Origin: Chromobotia macracanthus | Lineage: Eukaryota; Chordata; Actinopteri; Cypriniformes; Botiidae | Direction: 5' to 3' | DNA: 64,000 nucleotides | NCBI GenBank assembly: GCA_036877525.1 | Contig: JAZGTH010000001.1 | Location: 7,755,001 to 7,819,000 of the forward strand | Part shown: positions 1 through 13,448 of the stretch, piece after piece | Layout of the letters: every line of letters begins with the position of its first letter | Numbering within the stretch: position 1 is the stretch's first letter | Program-made: the position numbers and the translations under genes | Notes under the pieces: model-generated | Database searches by the model: none | Seen by the model: only the letters and a program-made list of their open reading frames with translations | Told to the model about the DNA's origin: nothing

Positions 1-3000
1 TTTGGTGTGTTGTGTGGAATAGCAAAGGGGGCAGGCAGATAATGAAGTCTCCTGTGATGTTTGGTGAATAGAAACTCTTGACTTGGCTTCTCAAGTCCAC
101 CTAATACATTACAGCGTCACAAGACCAGATGTCTCCTATCCACTGTCAACAGTCAGGATTTGAGGGCCAACACTGTTTACTGAAATTTGCTCTTTCTGAT
201 GGCTTTGTATTTCATGTGAAGCCATACTAGGACTGAAATCAAGAGGTCAATGCTATGTGACTTATGTATGTGGGGGTTTTCTAGATGAATGAAAGATCTT
301 TGAAACACATGGTGTCCGTGATGCGATTGTCCTCTCATTTTTTTGAGTTGTACAAAGAAAAGATCTCTTATTATACACCTTGCAGTGTTTGCTCATCTGC
401 ATGAACAGGCGCTGTTCTGCAAATTCAACACAACTGGACTTTGGCAGAGAAAGGAAATATATGCATCAAACAACAAAAATAAAACAAATTAAAAAAACAT
501 GCAATTATATCCTTGATCAGGTTAAGCTTCTTTGCCAGCATTCCAAACCACCGTCACTTGCAAAATCGTGTTACAAATGGGTGGCGTCTAGGAGCCAGGC
601 CAAAAAGCATCCCCTCTTTCCCTACAACTTTCACTAGCATTTCCCAATTCTCATTCTTCAGATCAGTGTCCAAGCCTTTACTCCCTTTCTCATTCCCCTG
701 CTCCCTGTTTCAGATAATGGAGCACTCTGCCTCTGTTAGGCTGCCAAGGGCTGCAGCTCTGTCCAATAGTAATGACCTGAGGGGATGACGCATGACAGGC
801 CGGCTATAATAATGCCTCCAGCCATGGACAAAGAAGCCCCCAGGGCTCTATTTTTAAATACTTTATACTTTACAGCGGAACTAAAAGTCATTTATTGTTT
901 TGTAGGTCATGTGTATGGATGGGCAGTGGCGTGTTGGTAAGTACAGAGTGGAGATACATCATACTCACTCAAGGTAAGTGTCTGCAGAGTAACATTTTCT
1001 TTTTTAATAGAAACAGAAGGATTTAAACGCAGCAGTGAGTTCTGTCACAGCATTGTGACAGCATTTTTAAAACAATATAGAAGAATGACTGCTACTACGT
1101 AATCAAGTACATATGGCTATATTTTGAATCTGTAATTAGACTTCTCGCAGATAGGCAATGCAAGTTTAAATCTGACTTATTACATTTCCTGATCCCATGC
1201 ACCCACAATACCCTACTGCCTTTTCTCTACTATACTATAAATAAGAAATGGCCAAAAGGCCAGTAATAAAAAAAGCTAAAACAGTTATGGCTCTTTTTAA
1301 CATCAACATGGATGTGTTTAGATCTGTGATCATTCACTCAGTTTTACTCAAACTTCAGATAGATACAAAGATGCATGTGTGTGGCTGTTCTGTTGATTAC
1401 CAGAGCTCAGCTGGTAAAAGGGGTTAACAGAGAGCTCTTGGGAGAAAGTGACAGAGCTCAAAGAGTGCAGAATCATACTTCACTTCATTGATTTTTTTTA
1501 GTCGGTTTAAATGAGGAGCACTTTAGGCCAAGGGCTCGCCATTGAGGCTTCGGTCCTCCACTGGGTTAACTGAGCATCATGCTGCCATGCTTCATATAAT
1601 TACAGCACACACTCACACACCAGCTGAGATGTGCTTTGCTGTCCTTTCATTACTTCATTATCTATTCTTTTGTGTATTCTACACATTTTTCAGAGCTTGG
1701 ACACTACTTATAAATGAAATATATCTGAACACAGAATTTCTTTAACACCAGTTTCTATAAATGTTTTTTGCCTGATCTGCATCATTGTTATCTGCTTCAT
1801 TGTAATGAAACAAACTGCTCGCTTTATCTGCAGCATATTTATCACATCATTCAGTAACAAATGACTTTGTCACATAAATATTGATTGAGACAAGTGCATC
1901 GTCATACTGTTTACCTACCTGCCAATAAGCTATGCACCTCTGAGGGGCTCATCTGTATGGTACATATTTTGTAGCATATGTGACATATTGAGCATTCCAC
2001 CACAATACATATGACATTTATTTTCCCTGGATTTCTGGGTTTCCGAAACACAGAAGACAGCCTACAGACAGCCAAATACAATGGAAATAAATGTGTGTTT
2101 GTGTGTGACTATTTGTGTAAAATAGTCTAATTTAAATAACACTAGTGATTATTATAATTCTCTGCAGAGGACAGCAAAATTATGGTATATATAAATTTGA
2201 ACAAAAATATTTTACACAAGTAATATTGTGTTTCCTAACATTCACAACTGGCGGATATAGTTTTACACATTTGTTTTTGTTTCTGATTTTTTCATCTATT
2301 ATTAAAGTGTAATCAAACATTGGAATGACTAGCAAATGACCTACTTAGCCAGTCTGAGTAGATGCAAATAGCTCAAGCTGCCAGACATTCCTCACACAGG
2401 AACAGGGATGACAAATAAGGGATGTATTACACACACCCACACATGCAGCATCACAAAGCAGAGTAAATCACCAGTGTAATGGCAGCACAATGACCGGTTT
2501 GTGTTTTCAGCTTGATTGAATGATAACAAAACGTGCAAGTCACAAACATCCCCTCATTTAATGACCCATCGGAGAGAGCGGGAGAGCCAGAACCAAATGG
2601 CAGGGCCCAACAAACAGCTTGGCTCGTCTCATTAAAAGCTTGTTGACATATTGTAAATTTTCAAGGAGCATGGGCTGGTAAAAATCAGCTGACAAACTTC
2701 CTCATAAGGAAAGAAGAGAGATTCATTCTCCGCCCATCAGGACCGAATGCTGGGTGAGAGGAGGAACAGGCATCTGAGGAGAGAGGCAGAGAAGATACAC
2801 AAACATAGATAGACAAAAAGAGAAACAGAGATGAGATGGAAGCACCCAGACATACAGTACACAAGCCAACGATAAATAACAGACGTATAAATTGCCTCAT
2901 TTTCTTGTTTTGGGTGATGCCGATTTAGCTCCTAATTGGTGACAGAAACTGTCAAATGGTTGGCAGCTAGTGATTGCAGTGGCTTCTGTCAGGATTAGGT

Positions 3001-3266
3001 GAAAGGAAAAGGAAAAAATGTTTTTTATCTGCAGATAGAATGTGAGATGCTGGCAGCTTTCTCCCATCTCCTCCTGTTGTCTGATATTTACCTAAAACAT
3101 ATTAAAAACACAAGGCAAAGAGAGCAAAAGAAACAATAAGCCTGGCATTATAGGCCCCAGTTCTCTTGCTGTCTCTCAGACTGATCAGTGTGTTTGTTTG
3201 TAGAATCTTTGTTTGTTTGCTTGCAGGAAGGAACTGAACACACAAATATCCCTGTTAACCTATTCA

Positions 3267-3306
3267 GAGTGAGAGAGAGAAAGCGAGAGAAAGATAGAGA
3301 GAGATA
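3267..3306. repeat. GA-rich simple repeat
   Basis: Imperfect (GA)n tract interrupted by AAAG and GATA. Purine-rich on the + strand, no coding signal. Confidence 0.8.
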
Positions 3307-3390
3307 AAGGCTGAATGACTGATCTCTTGGGGCTGTCTCCTTCAAACCCTGCGTTGACATCCCCTCTGTCCCGGGGAATATTGAGATGAT

Positions 3391-3433
3391 CAGTAATTAG
3401 GCTTTGATACTCTGGCAAACTAACAGTAATTAG
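3391..3433. promoter_or_regulatory. Paired CAGTAATTAG motif (candidate homeodomain enhancer core)
   Basis: The 10-mer CAGTAATTAG occurs at 3391-3400 and again at 3424-3433 in the same orientation, 33 bp apart. A TCF-like CTTTGAT follows the first copy at 3402-3408. TAATTA is the general homeodomain core. Enhancer function is inference from motif spacing and the gene-desert context. Confidence 0.35.
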
Positions 3434-5489
3434 AGGCTGTGAGAGAGGCTTCTCCGTCTGAGCTGCTCATCCAGTATTCACATCATTATTCAACATTAGG
3501 ATTAGCACTCTCTTCATGCACAAATAGCATGGCACAAAAACTGTGCAGATGGTTACAGGCAGGGGTTGGCTGATGGTCGCACTAGTGAATGTCTGTGTGG
3601 AATGTGTGGATGTAAGTCAGATCTGTGTTAGTGTTGCACAATTCAGTATATCTAGGGAAGCGTGAGTGTATGTATTTGGGTGTGTGAGATGGAGAGATCC
3701 ATCCCATGGAGGTCACCCATGTCTGGCCATCTCTCAGAGGGGATTTTCTGGTTATTAGAGCAGCGCCAGATTATGGGCCAATTATACAGAAAACTGTCAG
3801 TCAAGGTTGTGTGGCTACATGATTAGAGCAAAGGGACAAAATCAGGTGAGGATTGTGAATCTTTCTAGAGGCATCTTTGATTTGCTAATGAAGAATAAAG
3901 GGGAGAGAACCAGGGCCACCATTCTCAGCTGTAGCCTGCTTTCATTTTCACTGTGACCTTCTTAGTGGATGCTGATTTTGATGCCGGAGCCAGACAAAGA
4001 CACTTAAATTGAGGGAAGAGGGTATGATTTTCTCTCTTAAAGGGGTGGGGCCCTGACTCTCAGCAGAGTGTGTGCCATGGGTCATGGTCCGTAAATGAGA
4101 CAGACACACCCTGTTCACACTGAGATGGCCAACAGTAATCAAAGTCAAGGCCCTCTCTATTACAGCAAGGGCCAAGGCTCCTTAATTACTATTAATAGCT
4201 TTAAACATGCTAATTCCAGCCTGCTACCCCCTCACATATTTAAAGAAAACCCCACCCACGAATGGAGGAGGAGTTTAAAGGACAAGAATGAGGGAAGGAA
4301 AAAGCATCAGCCATCTCCTTCCAAAGCATTTCTGGTCATAGGCAGCTCTCTAATTCTCAGAAGTAAAAAGACTGGGGAATGAAAAAGGAGAAACTGATGG
4401 TGGCTTCTGTTTGGGGGGCTCACACTGAAAGGTGTGGTGAAGGGTCTTTGTCAGCTCAACTTGGCAGCAGTGCCACCAACGTCCACAGGACAGTTGAGTT
4501 AGCGGAGGAGAAGTGGATGCATTCCAGGAGGAGGAGGAGACAGGGTGCACAGCAAAAGCACATGGCAGGGACCTTTAATGAATGGAGAAGGGGGACGGGG
4601 AGGGGTATGACAGTTCTGGCAGCTGATGCATTATGCTTCATGCTAATTCCTCTGCCTGGCCATGATGGATCCTGAAATCTTGACCAGACATCCCATTAGC
4701 CTCTGTCTATGACAGCCCCAATAAAGATATTATCAAACTCCACTGACACCTTGGAGGGAAAATAGGGATCTGTGTCAGAAGGTCAGAGGGCAGGGTCAAA
4801 GCAAGAGGACTGTGAAGAGGCACCTTCAAGTCTTTTAAGTCTCTCAGCTGGGTTCATCGCCCTCAAAATGTTATTGATGAGTTAACCTCTTGGACGCGGG
4901 TTATTAGTGACGGGTATATTGGTACTGGAGAACCACACAGGATAATGAGATAAGTAGTAAATCACTGTCCCAGTTTGGTTAAAAATAGAATCCATGCTAT
5001 ACACACTGTATATGTCCTGCAAATAGAGTTGTTTTGTTTGAGCAGCAGAAATTATTCACACACTGACTTGTGAAAGAGAAGTATGGGTGTATGCTGATAA
5101 GTGTGTCTTACAGTAGAACAGGAAGTACCTGCTCGCCTCAGCGAACCTGTGAATGCTTCAGTGTGACCCTCATTTCAATGCACTTCCATAATTCAGATAC
5201 AAAGTCTGGTATCCTTAGTTATCATAGGACCTAGTCCAGGTGTGTTTACTATGAATCTTTTGTCTTCTGCAGCGCATCAGGCTAATATTTTTGACAAGCA
5301 GCACAGGGGATATAAATGACCCAGGCTTCGGACAAATAGGAAAACTGGTGCAGCATTGGAGCGAGGGTGTTGGGAAAGCCATATGATTCCTGCGGTTGAC
5401 AAATAGGGTGGGGAGAGCGGCATAGGAAATGGAGAGAGAGGTTACAGTGACAGACAAGGAGCACAATTATCATGCCATGATGAAAGAGC

Positions 5490-5690
5490 GGCGGTCGGCG
5501 AGCTCCACACCGTTAATTACATTGCTTTTTTCATGAGACTCTAATGTGAGGAAAAACACGCAATGACAAGTGTGTAAAAGAGCAAGCAGTAAATTACTGT
5601 CATGAAAAATAAACGGAGGAGCATGCGGCCGCTCAATGATTTACGGGGGCAATTAGTCACCGCCCCACGGAGATGCTGAGGACAGCAGCA
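5490..5690. promoter_or_regulatory. Candidate conserved non-coding element
   Basis: This patch combines GTTAATTAC, GGCAATTAGTC and a NotI-like GCGGCCGC in non-repetitive sequence with several CpGs that stand out from the AT-rich flanks. It has no credible ORF. Such composition is typical of developmental enhancers in fish, but no alignment supports it here. Confidence 0.3.
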
Positions 5691-7604
5691 GAGGGAGGGA
5701 GTGTAAGGGAACGAGCGTGGAGATGGGGTCGGGGGGGTGGGTGGGAGTGTTGTAGAAAGAAGGATGTGAAAGAATGTTTGCACATGTGAGGAAGACAGAG
5801 AGGTGCACTTCAATCGCTGCTGAGAAAAGACAAGAAAGGAGAAGAGTAAGAAAGGTAGAGAAAACACTCAAGCTGTTATGGATGACCTTCTGTATGTATG
5901 CTTGCAGAACCTTATTTGCCCCTGATGGGCTATTTCTGTTCATCCAGCTGCTGACAGAGTCTTGGAGCCCGGACACACATGCCCTGGTGTAAAGTTGTAC
6001 AATTAAATCTGCTTACTCTCTGAAACAGTGCGGGACAGCTCAACAGAACTGGTTAAAGAACTGCATAAGTGAATTTAATGCAAAACAAAGTGAAACAAAT
6101 GTGATGGCAGAATTTTTAAATAGCTGTGCTCCATCTGAAAGGGGCCAACACCTGCCTTAGTTAAACAGGACAATAAACACTTCTTTGTATGGACTGCAGA
6201 CTGCGATGGGCATTTCCAAAATGTTTCCCAACTGAAAACATCTAAGCGCTAATAATACCATGTGGGGAAAATACATACTGTCATTATGGCAGATTTACAA
6301 TAGGACATGAGTGGCCTTTAATTACTAAATGTTAAAAAAACAGCCCCACATATAGATACACTTTAATGCGCCTTAATTGCCTTTAAAAGTGACACTACAA
6401 ATGTTTCTGCAGTTCAAAGCTGTTTCTGCTTTCACTGCTGACACTTGATTTCCTTTCTTGCATCTGTGAACGGCGATTTCTAACAGTGAGGTCTCGTTAT
6501 CTGCAGACATATGTCCCTCATTTTTTAACATTTCTAATATGACACATGCCAGGTTTCATCCCACTTTAAATACCTGCCATAGATTTAACAAATTAAGGCC
6601 GCTGGGAATATTTCCAGCCGCTGCTAAACCAAATGACGTTAAATTGCTAAAGACAGTTTGTGTCATTCCATTTTTGGTAAATTCATCTGTTCCGATTGAG
6701 TAAGCAAACCAAGCCCGAGTTTCTGTGTGGTGTGGGAGACTGAGACAGCCCTCAGTAAGATACTGTCAGTTTGGGTGATCACTTACAGATAACTGATGAA
6801 AGCCTTTGTCAAGCGCGTAGTGAATTGCAGACAAACAGAAAGCTGTGGAATGTAGATGTCTGCACTAATTAGTCATGCCTATTGGAGAATGTCAGGTGAA
6901 TAACTACATGATTAGCATTTACATTACAGATGGAGTTTCATTTACTAATGTTCAAACAATTTTAAGAATATCTATCAAATTATTACAAATAAACTATGTT
7001 TTGTCCAGCATATAAGGATAATGAACAATGTCCTTAATTTGCAAGCTCCCAGCATGCATTGTTGCATGAATAAATTACATTGTTAGTGTTAACATTTAAA
7101 TTGACAGTATTTCACTTTGCTAGCTATGGTCAAGGGCATCTTTCTTTGTGCATGATGCATGTCAATGCATCTTTGTCACAGGTGCATCTTATTTTTGTTC
7201 TTTAAACCATTCCATTCCCTTGATTGCTTCCCCGGCTAATGACAATTATGGTTGTAGTGATATTTTTCAGCTTAGACATTTTCTAAGCCATTGCACCATA
7301 AGCTTTCAACCTGCACATTTATACAGTGACATTTACAATAAATAGCAATTTTCTAAACATTTTTAATGTTATGGCATGTCTTTGTGTGGACTGAAAGGAG
7401 TTGGTGTATTTTTACTGATTTTTTGTACATTTTGTGTGTATTATTTCATAATTTTCTCTCGATGGTTGTGACTGTATTTCGTTCCATTTTTTATAAACAG
7501 TTTCTTCTGTGCTTTCTTATGTTTTCTGATTGAGACACGTATTGGATAGATATTGGGTCAAATAAAATTAATTAGTTAACAAATAAACACAGCATGGAAT
7601 TACA

Positions 7605-7962
7605 GTTCTACCAGAAAGACTCAGGAGGCAAGAGTACATCTAAATAATAATATTTTTCAACAGTGATCAGTAAACTGTAGCAAACAAATAATATGATAAA
7701 GTTATTTTTGGGCGTAGGCCCTGTCCAAAGTACAAATCTGGCAGGTTTTAGATTCTAGCTGTTGCTGCAGGGGCACAGCCTACCCCTGGAAGTATGGACA
7801 GGACCGATGTGGTGGTGGTGGTGGAGAGGATGAGGTGAATGGCAGCTTCAAAATCTGAGAACGCTAAGTGAGTACAGAACTTACATGCTCCGAGTGTCTT
7901 GTGGTGATTGGCTAGATCGATAAGTAATGAATGATGTGGCGTTAGAGTCTTCCTGGTAGAAC
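7605..7962. mobile_element. MITE-like element with 18-bp terminal inverted repeats
   Basis: GTTCTACCAGAAAGACTC at 7605-7622 is matched by its reverse complement at 7945-7962 with one mismatch (GAGTCTTCCTGGTAGAAC). The inside has no coding capacity, includes a short GGT run at about 7810-7822, and is richer in GC than its surroundings. The size and inverted ends suggest a non-autonomous DNA transposon. The superfamily is not recognised and a target-site duplication is not obvious. Confidence 0.6.
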
Positions 7963-8957
7963 TTGCGTTAGAGCTTCCATGACTTTCTCTATAATTGTTA
8001 TGGATAAAACTGAATTATCTTCTAGTTCTTCATAGTTCTTCACCCTGGGTTGATTTAGCCTAACTAAGCATGATCACTCATAGCAGGTGTGGGAGGGAAT
8101 TAAAAAATATTTCACCATGTATATTTCCAACATTTAAGGTCTTATTCTCTGATACAGAACTACTTGTTATTTGGAAAAATGTGAGGGGACGTTAAGGTGA
8201 TGTTAAATGTTAATTCCCTATTTAAATATTCATCTTTCCATTCAAAGCTAAACTGCTTCAACAACAAGGAAGTAGTCTTCATATGCCCGTTTTCATGCAT
8301 AATGCCTGTGATTAATTTTACATGTGCACCCTATGCATGTATTCATATTCTGTTGCAGTAATATTTATGTGAATGTGGGAGGGGGGTGATATATAAATAG
8401 CATGTTTGAATAATGAAATAAAACAGCCTGCTTGATTATGCTGTTGTCCAGAGAAAATGTTGTTGTCTCTTATAAAAAACTGGACATTAAAGGTTTGTAT
8501 TTTAATTTAAAAAGCTGTGTTTGAAGCCATTGTAAAATGCCAGGAAACTCTTTGACAGTACATTGATATTTTAACAAGGCAAGTTGCTACAATGACAACC
8601 ATAAACATACTGTAGCTAGACTAATTCACTATATAACTTGGTGGAGAACTAATTTACATATTTTTCTGTAATTATTAATATATTTATTAATCATACACTG
8701 GGGCCTTTTATCATATTGCTGTTACCACTGTTTATTATAGTGTTAAGCCACTCGAATCACAGTGTGACAGTAATATTTCTGCAGCCTCTCGTGGCTCATT
8801 GATATATCTAAACATTGCCCCAAGTGTTTTGTAGTGTAAGTTTGAATTTACTGATAATTCGACAAGTTGGTCACTTCTCGTGTTCAAAAAATCAATCCTT
8901 TTTAGCTTTAAAACCACTAAAGTACATCCAGGGTCACATTCAGACATCTCACGTTCA

Positions 8958-9007
8958 GTGTGTGTGTGTTAGAGAGAGAAAGAGAGAGAGAAAGAGATAG
9001 AGGAAGG
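8958..9007. repeat. GT/GA compound microsatellite
   Basis: A (GT)6-type run is followed directly by an imperfect (GA)n tract with AAAG interruptions. Confidence 0.85.
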
Positions 9008-9300
9008 AGCCATAAATCAATCTGTGTAAGGGGGGGAGGCCAAATGTAATAAATAATACAATAACAAGCCAAACTAATGAGCCATTGCCAATGTGAATTT
9101 CACAGAATAGTCCCCCTGTACAAAGTCTCACTAATAATCCATGGGAGCCAGTGGATGATAAAGCAGCACCATAAGCCAACACCTGCGCAATTAAAACAGA
9201 GTATTCTTTCCCAACGTTACATTAATTTCAACCTTATGTAAGGCTCAATGAGCACACAAATAATCTAGTCTACTTGACTCTATGTCTAGCCAAAACAGGG

Positions 9301-9332
9301 TCTCTAATTAGGTAAAAGTAATTAATTAGAGA
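9301..9332. promoter_or_regulatory. Perfect inverted repeat of TCTCTAATTA (candidate homeodomain dimer site)
   Basis: TCTCTAATTA at 9301-9310 and its exact reverse complement TAATTAGAGA at 9323-9332 are separated by 12 bp. The right arm sits in an AATTAATTAG run, and a TAAACG (the core reported for BarH-like homeodomains) follows at 9333-9338. The geometry suggests cooperative homeodomain binding; this is inference. Confidence 0.4.
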
Positions 9333-10739
9333 TAAACGGAACTAATCAAGAGCCGTTAGCGCTCTGTCTGTCTCGTCATTAAGACACACACACACACACT
9401 TCTTGCTTTCTCATTGGCTGCTTCAGCAGCTGTGTAGCTATTGCCTACAAAAGTTTGCTTTTAACAGCATACCTGTTTAAAGTTTAGAATATTCATCCAG
9501 TAAGAGTAAGTGTATAGAACAGATGGTGAACAAGTATCTCCAAAAACACCATTCAAACTGCCACAGATGTATCACAAATGTATTAATCACAAAAAAAATG
9601 CTGCAAGCAGTCCTCGTTAGCTGCAAATGTTTCATTGAAAGATCTGAGGAGCATTTTGATGGCAGGATTCACATAAGCGTCATCAACCACTTCATTACCA
9701 AAAATCTGTTAACATGATTTTGATGATATGATGATAAAAGCTAACTTAGCGGACCTTTGCGTTTCCTCTCACCATTAATTGGTGGAGTAGTGCGCACTGA
9801 TTGTGCTGATGGTGAGGGAAGTAGTGTGATGTTTAACACAGCATCACATTAGCGAAAACGAATAAAAATAACATGGATAGGAATTTGCGTATTACCTCTC
9901 ACCCTATCCTTTGAGAAAATATATTAAGACTTGCGCTTTAAATATAACGGCTTTGAGTCTTGCAACATTTCAGCTATAATTATGAAAAGTGGAGCACTAA
10001 GCAGAAGCTTGAACTCACTGATGACAAATCTCGAGCAGATACTAAGCACAAACAGATACAAAAGGAAGGCCTTTACTCTGATGCACATGTACCCTTCATG
10101 TCCAATTGTTTCTAATAAAAATTCAGCTCCGTGCTACAGCTGGGACAAGATTACAAATGTTGCGATCAAGGTTAGCCTAATGGATGTTGACCCCACATGC
10201 AAGGGAAAGGTGACAGAGATGGAGAAAAAATGGTTAAAAGATATAAGTGATAAAAAGCTTCATGGAATTTTATACATGCCTGTTGTGGGACTTTTGAGCC
10301 CAGGAATATTTTTGGGGATTGTTATTATTTTCACCACCTCCATACACGAGGGACTCGTCTCTTACAAGGAGGCAGGCCTCGACACGCATCATTAGAAGGC
10401 TTTCTTACAAGCGACAAGCAGGCTATCTGGCAGTCATTGAGATTGTCTGAAGAGAATATGTTTATCTTCCATTTACTCAAGGGGGCTGGCATCAGAGCAA
10501 AAGGCAAGCAGATAACCATGAGCACTTGACATCACTGTTATGTGTTTGTCAATATTAAGAGGGATGTTACTAATAAATTGGCAGCACAAAAAAGACCTTT
10601 ACTATCGCATACCAGATGAACCCAGTGTTCATCATTGCTTGACTGTTAATTGCTAAGCTAAGATAATAGTGCAACAAATAAAAGTCCTCTCTATTTTTGT
10701 TAGATTATTCTGATTAAGTTACAAGTAACAAGGTTATTA

Positions 10740-10930
10740 TAGCTTTTTAATTGTTATAGCTTTGCATTTATTTTATTCAATTTAAAATGTATTAAATCTC
10801 AACTAAAATACACTTTATTATGATAAATATTTTGATATGTTTTTTTATGATATGTTAAATAATGTATTATTTATTATATATAAATTATGAGAATTTTATA
10901 TTAAATCATAAATATTTTTGTGTCAGTTTC
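10740..10930. other. Very AT-rich tract
   Basis: Dominated by A and T with repeated TTTAT, TATAT and AAAT words and almost no CpG. It has no ORF or repeat identity and could act as a matrix-attachment or nucleosome-depleted segment, but nothing proves that. Confidence 0.4.
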
Positions 10931-11094
10931 ATTGTTATTGTCACTATTGTTAAGAAATAAACTGAGGACTCAATAAAATACTATCATTGATCAGACAAAG
11001 ACCTTCGATAAATGAATGCATTTTACACAGAAGTGATAATTGCAGGAAAATTATCAGCTGAGTGTATCTTATGCTTGTTTATTGTTGGTAGTTG

Positions 11095-11131
11095 CACACA
11101 CACACTCTCTCTCTCACACACACAGACACAG

Positions 11132-11162
<31 letters not shown>

Positions 11163-11167
11163 CATAC
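11095..11167. repeat. CA/CT compound microsatellite
   Basis: (CA)n, then (CT)n, then a longer (CA)n with GA interruptions, ending in (TA)n. Probably polymorphic. Confidence 0.9.
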
Positions 11168-13448
11168 AAAAAACGAGCTGCACACTGATTACCATGTTGA
11201 ATGACAACAGTTGAATAAACTGAGGTGACATTTCAGTTATGCAGAAACAAGTTCTGTTGTAATCTACTTCAGTTTACTTTTTGTTAATTACTTTTGTTAA
11301 TACTTTGTGTTAATTATTTAAAAATGTTCTCACCTTAGTTTTATGTTAGTATATCATAATTGCCAGAAAAGTAAAACATTTGTTGGGAACCTTTGTTGTT
11401 TCTAGTCAGTTTTGCTCAAAGTGAGTTGAAAACCAAAGTTTTCTTGACACAACAATGATACAAATTAAGACATGAATTGACACAGAACAGTCTTAATAAT
11501 TCTAAACAGTCAGTGTTTGCATGAAAGCAGCTCAATAGCCAAGATATGGTGTTTAAGAAAGCAAGGGTGACAGAAAGAATGTGTGTTGTGTGTGGACATG
11601 ATAGACTGTCAAACAAGAAATGAGGGACGATAATACGGCCATCACCGACCCAGAGTTTAGGGTGTGTGTCTACTGGTGTGTGTGTGCAGCATTTTCAATT
11701 GAAATGAGGCATACAGATCCTCATTTCCTTCAGAGGAAGCGAAGGCAGCCTTTCAGTCAGAGGAAGACTAGACGAAAATGCCCTTTCACTCAGTTGGGGG
11801 GAGGAGCTCAGCAGATGAACATCAAATTACAGTTAACAAACAAACTGCATGACACTGTTGGCTGAGCTGCGTAGCTAACCCTCTGAATCTGGGTTCCATT
11901 TAGTTCCATATTCACCAGAGGGGAAATGTACCCAAAACAAGATACAGGTCACATCTTATTTCCCAGTGGAACCCTGACAGTAAGGGAACAGGCCACACAT
12001 CACACAGACACGTCCTGTGGCATCGACTTCAGAGTGGCTGATTGCGCCAGCCCCCGTCAGCACTGTTTAGATAGTCTGACTACATCAAGCTTCTCTTCTC
12101 TATGCCTCTTACTGGTGCGATTACAGAACGTACAAGATGAAAGGTGCTTGGTGTATTTTTAAAATTGTTGATTTTTCTCTCTAATGATAGCTGGTGCAAT
12201 TAAGCACTGGCTTCAGGCTCTCTGTGTCCTTGTGCGAAAAATCTCAATTATATATGTGTGAGAGTGAGAGCGTGAGCATTTGTGTCTACGAGCATAGGGT
12301 TTGAAGTGTGTATGCATGTGTGTTTTCTGGAGCTTGTGTGCACCATGTGTTTGTGTGCATTGATTTTCAAGGTGGAAATGGTTGTGTTTATGTCACATTT
12401 AGCTTGTCTAACTTCCAAAATAAGTTTGAAGATTGTGTCAATAAAAACGTGTATATATTATATTCATATATTTGAACAAAAAATGTTGATTTCAGTAATA
12501 TGCCGTATACCATATATACCATATACTTAGTATCAATGTTCAAATAAAATATTTTTAGGCTTTTGGAGTAAATAAAAATGTTCTGACATAAAATTAATGC
12601 CAAATCACAGTGAAGGTCACAGTGTAAATCTGTGTACATTGACCATGTTAACTACTTTGTATAAAAGGGCAAATTTCCTTTCTTTTATTGAAGTACACAA
12701 AATGCACTTTGGAACAATTCATGTTAGGATAACATGGATAACATGGATCATCAGACTTTGACAATGCTAGCTCACATTATTGCTGTCATTAAAGCAAAAG
12801 CGTGGTGGCTAAAATCAAAATGTACAACTTCACCACTGCATCTGATAAGAAAAGAGAGAGAAAAAAAGAGTTCAAGTGCAAACTGGTAGACATTTGTAAC
12901 AGAGCATTTCATTTACTTAGCATTGTGAACACTCATTGCTTGTGCCAGGCTCTTTCAGCAAGTATCTCCTCACCCTTGACTCCAGCCCTGTGAAATCTGC
13001 TGCAATTTTGCAAGCAGTCACTTGGTTTGGTAGAGGATAAAAAAAAAAAGTGTTTTAAGCAGAGGCTGTGAAGACTGAAACTGAGAGGAATGCTTCCTGT
13101 TTGATGCGCCCTCCATACCGCAGGGCACAGTACTGGAAATCTGTTGTGAACTTTCAGCACTTAACATTAAAACACAACTGATTTGGGATGATAATAGGCA
13201 CCCTAATAGAAGTGGATCTCCAGCAATGGCTTCCAGTGCTTTTTCTTTTGACTTAATGAAATGTGAGCACACAGTGGAACGGAGGGAGAAAAGACAGAAA
13301 AAGAGAAAGAGAGTGAGAAAATAGCACAAGGCAGAATAAAACAAATAATTAACCAACATCCAACAAGCAGAATGCTTCTGTACTGAAAATCAGCATGGCT
13401 GTGATTTGGACATTGTACATTGCTGTTTACAACCAATCATACTAATTA

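Larger units (their letters stand above)
1..7604. other. Gene-free intergenic sequence, left flank
   Basis: No convincing gene is seen on either strand; open frames are short, lack recognisable domains and mostly lack good starts. The stretch is largely unique with few repeats (a purine-rich GA tract at 3267-3306). Several islands look like conserved non-coding DNA because they mix CpG-containing, moderately GC-rich sequence with homeodomain cores: 780-930 (with a MEF2-like CTATTTTTAA at 848-857), 2560-2700, 3360-3530 and 5490-5690. This fits the gene desert expected around a developmental homeobox gene. Conservation itself cannot be seen from one sequence. Confidence 0.6.
7963..13448. other. 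Gene-free intergenic sequence
   Basis: No supported gene. It holds microsatellites (8958-9007, 11095-11167), a homeodomain inverted repeat at 9301-9332, a very AT-rich run at 10740-10930, and a long open frame (9931-10395) with no recognisable domain that I read as non-coding. The blocks 9040-9370 and 9750-10560 resemble conserved non-coding sequence. Confidence 0.55.

Noticed and set aside
5541..5976. Overlapping minus-strand open frames of just over 100 codons
   Set aside because: Low-complexity Ser/Pro/Leu-rich translations of purine-rich + strand DNA, with no family resemblance; the region looks like a non-coding element.
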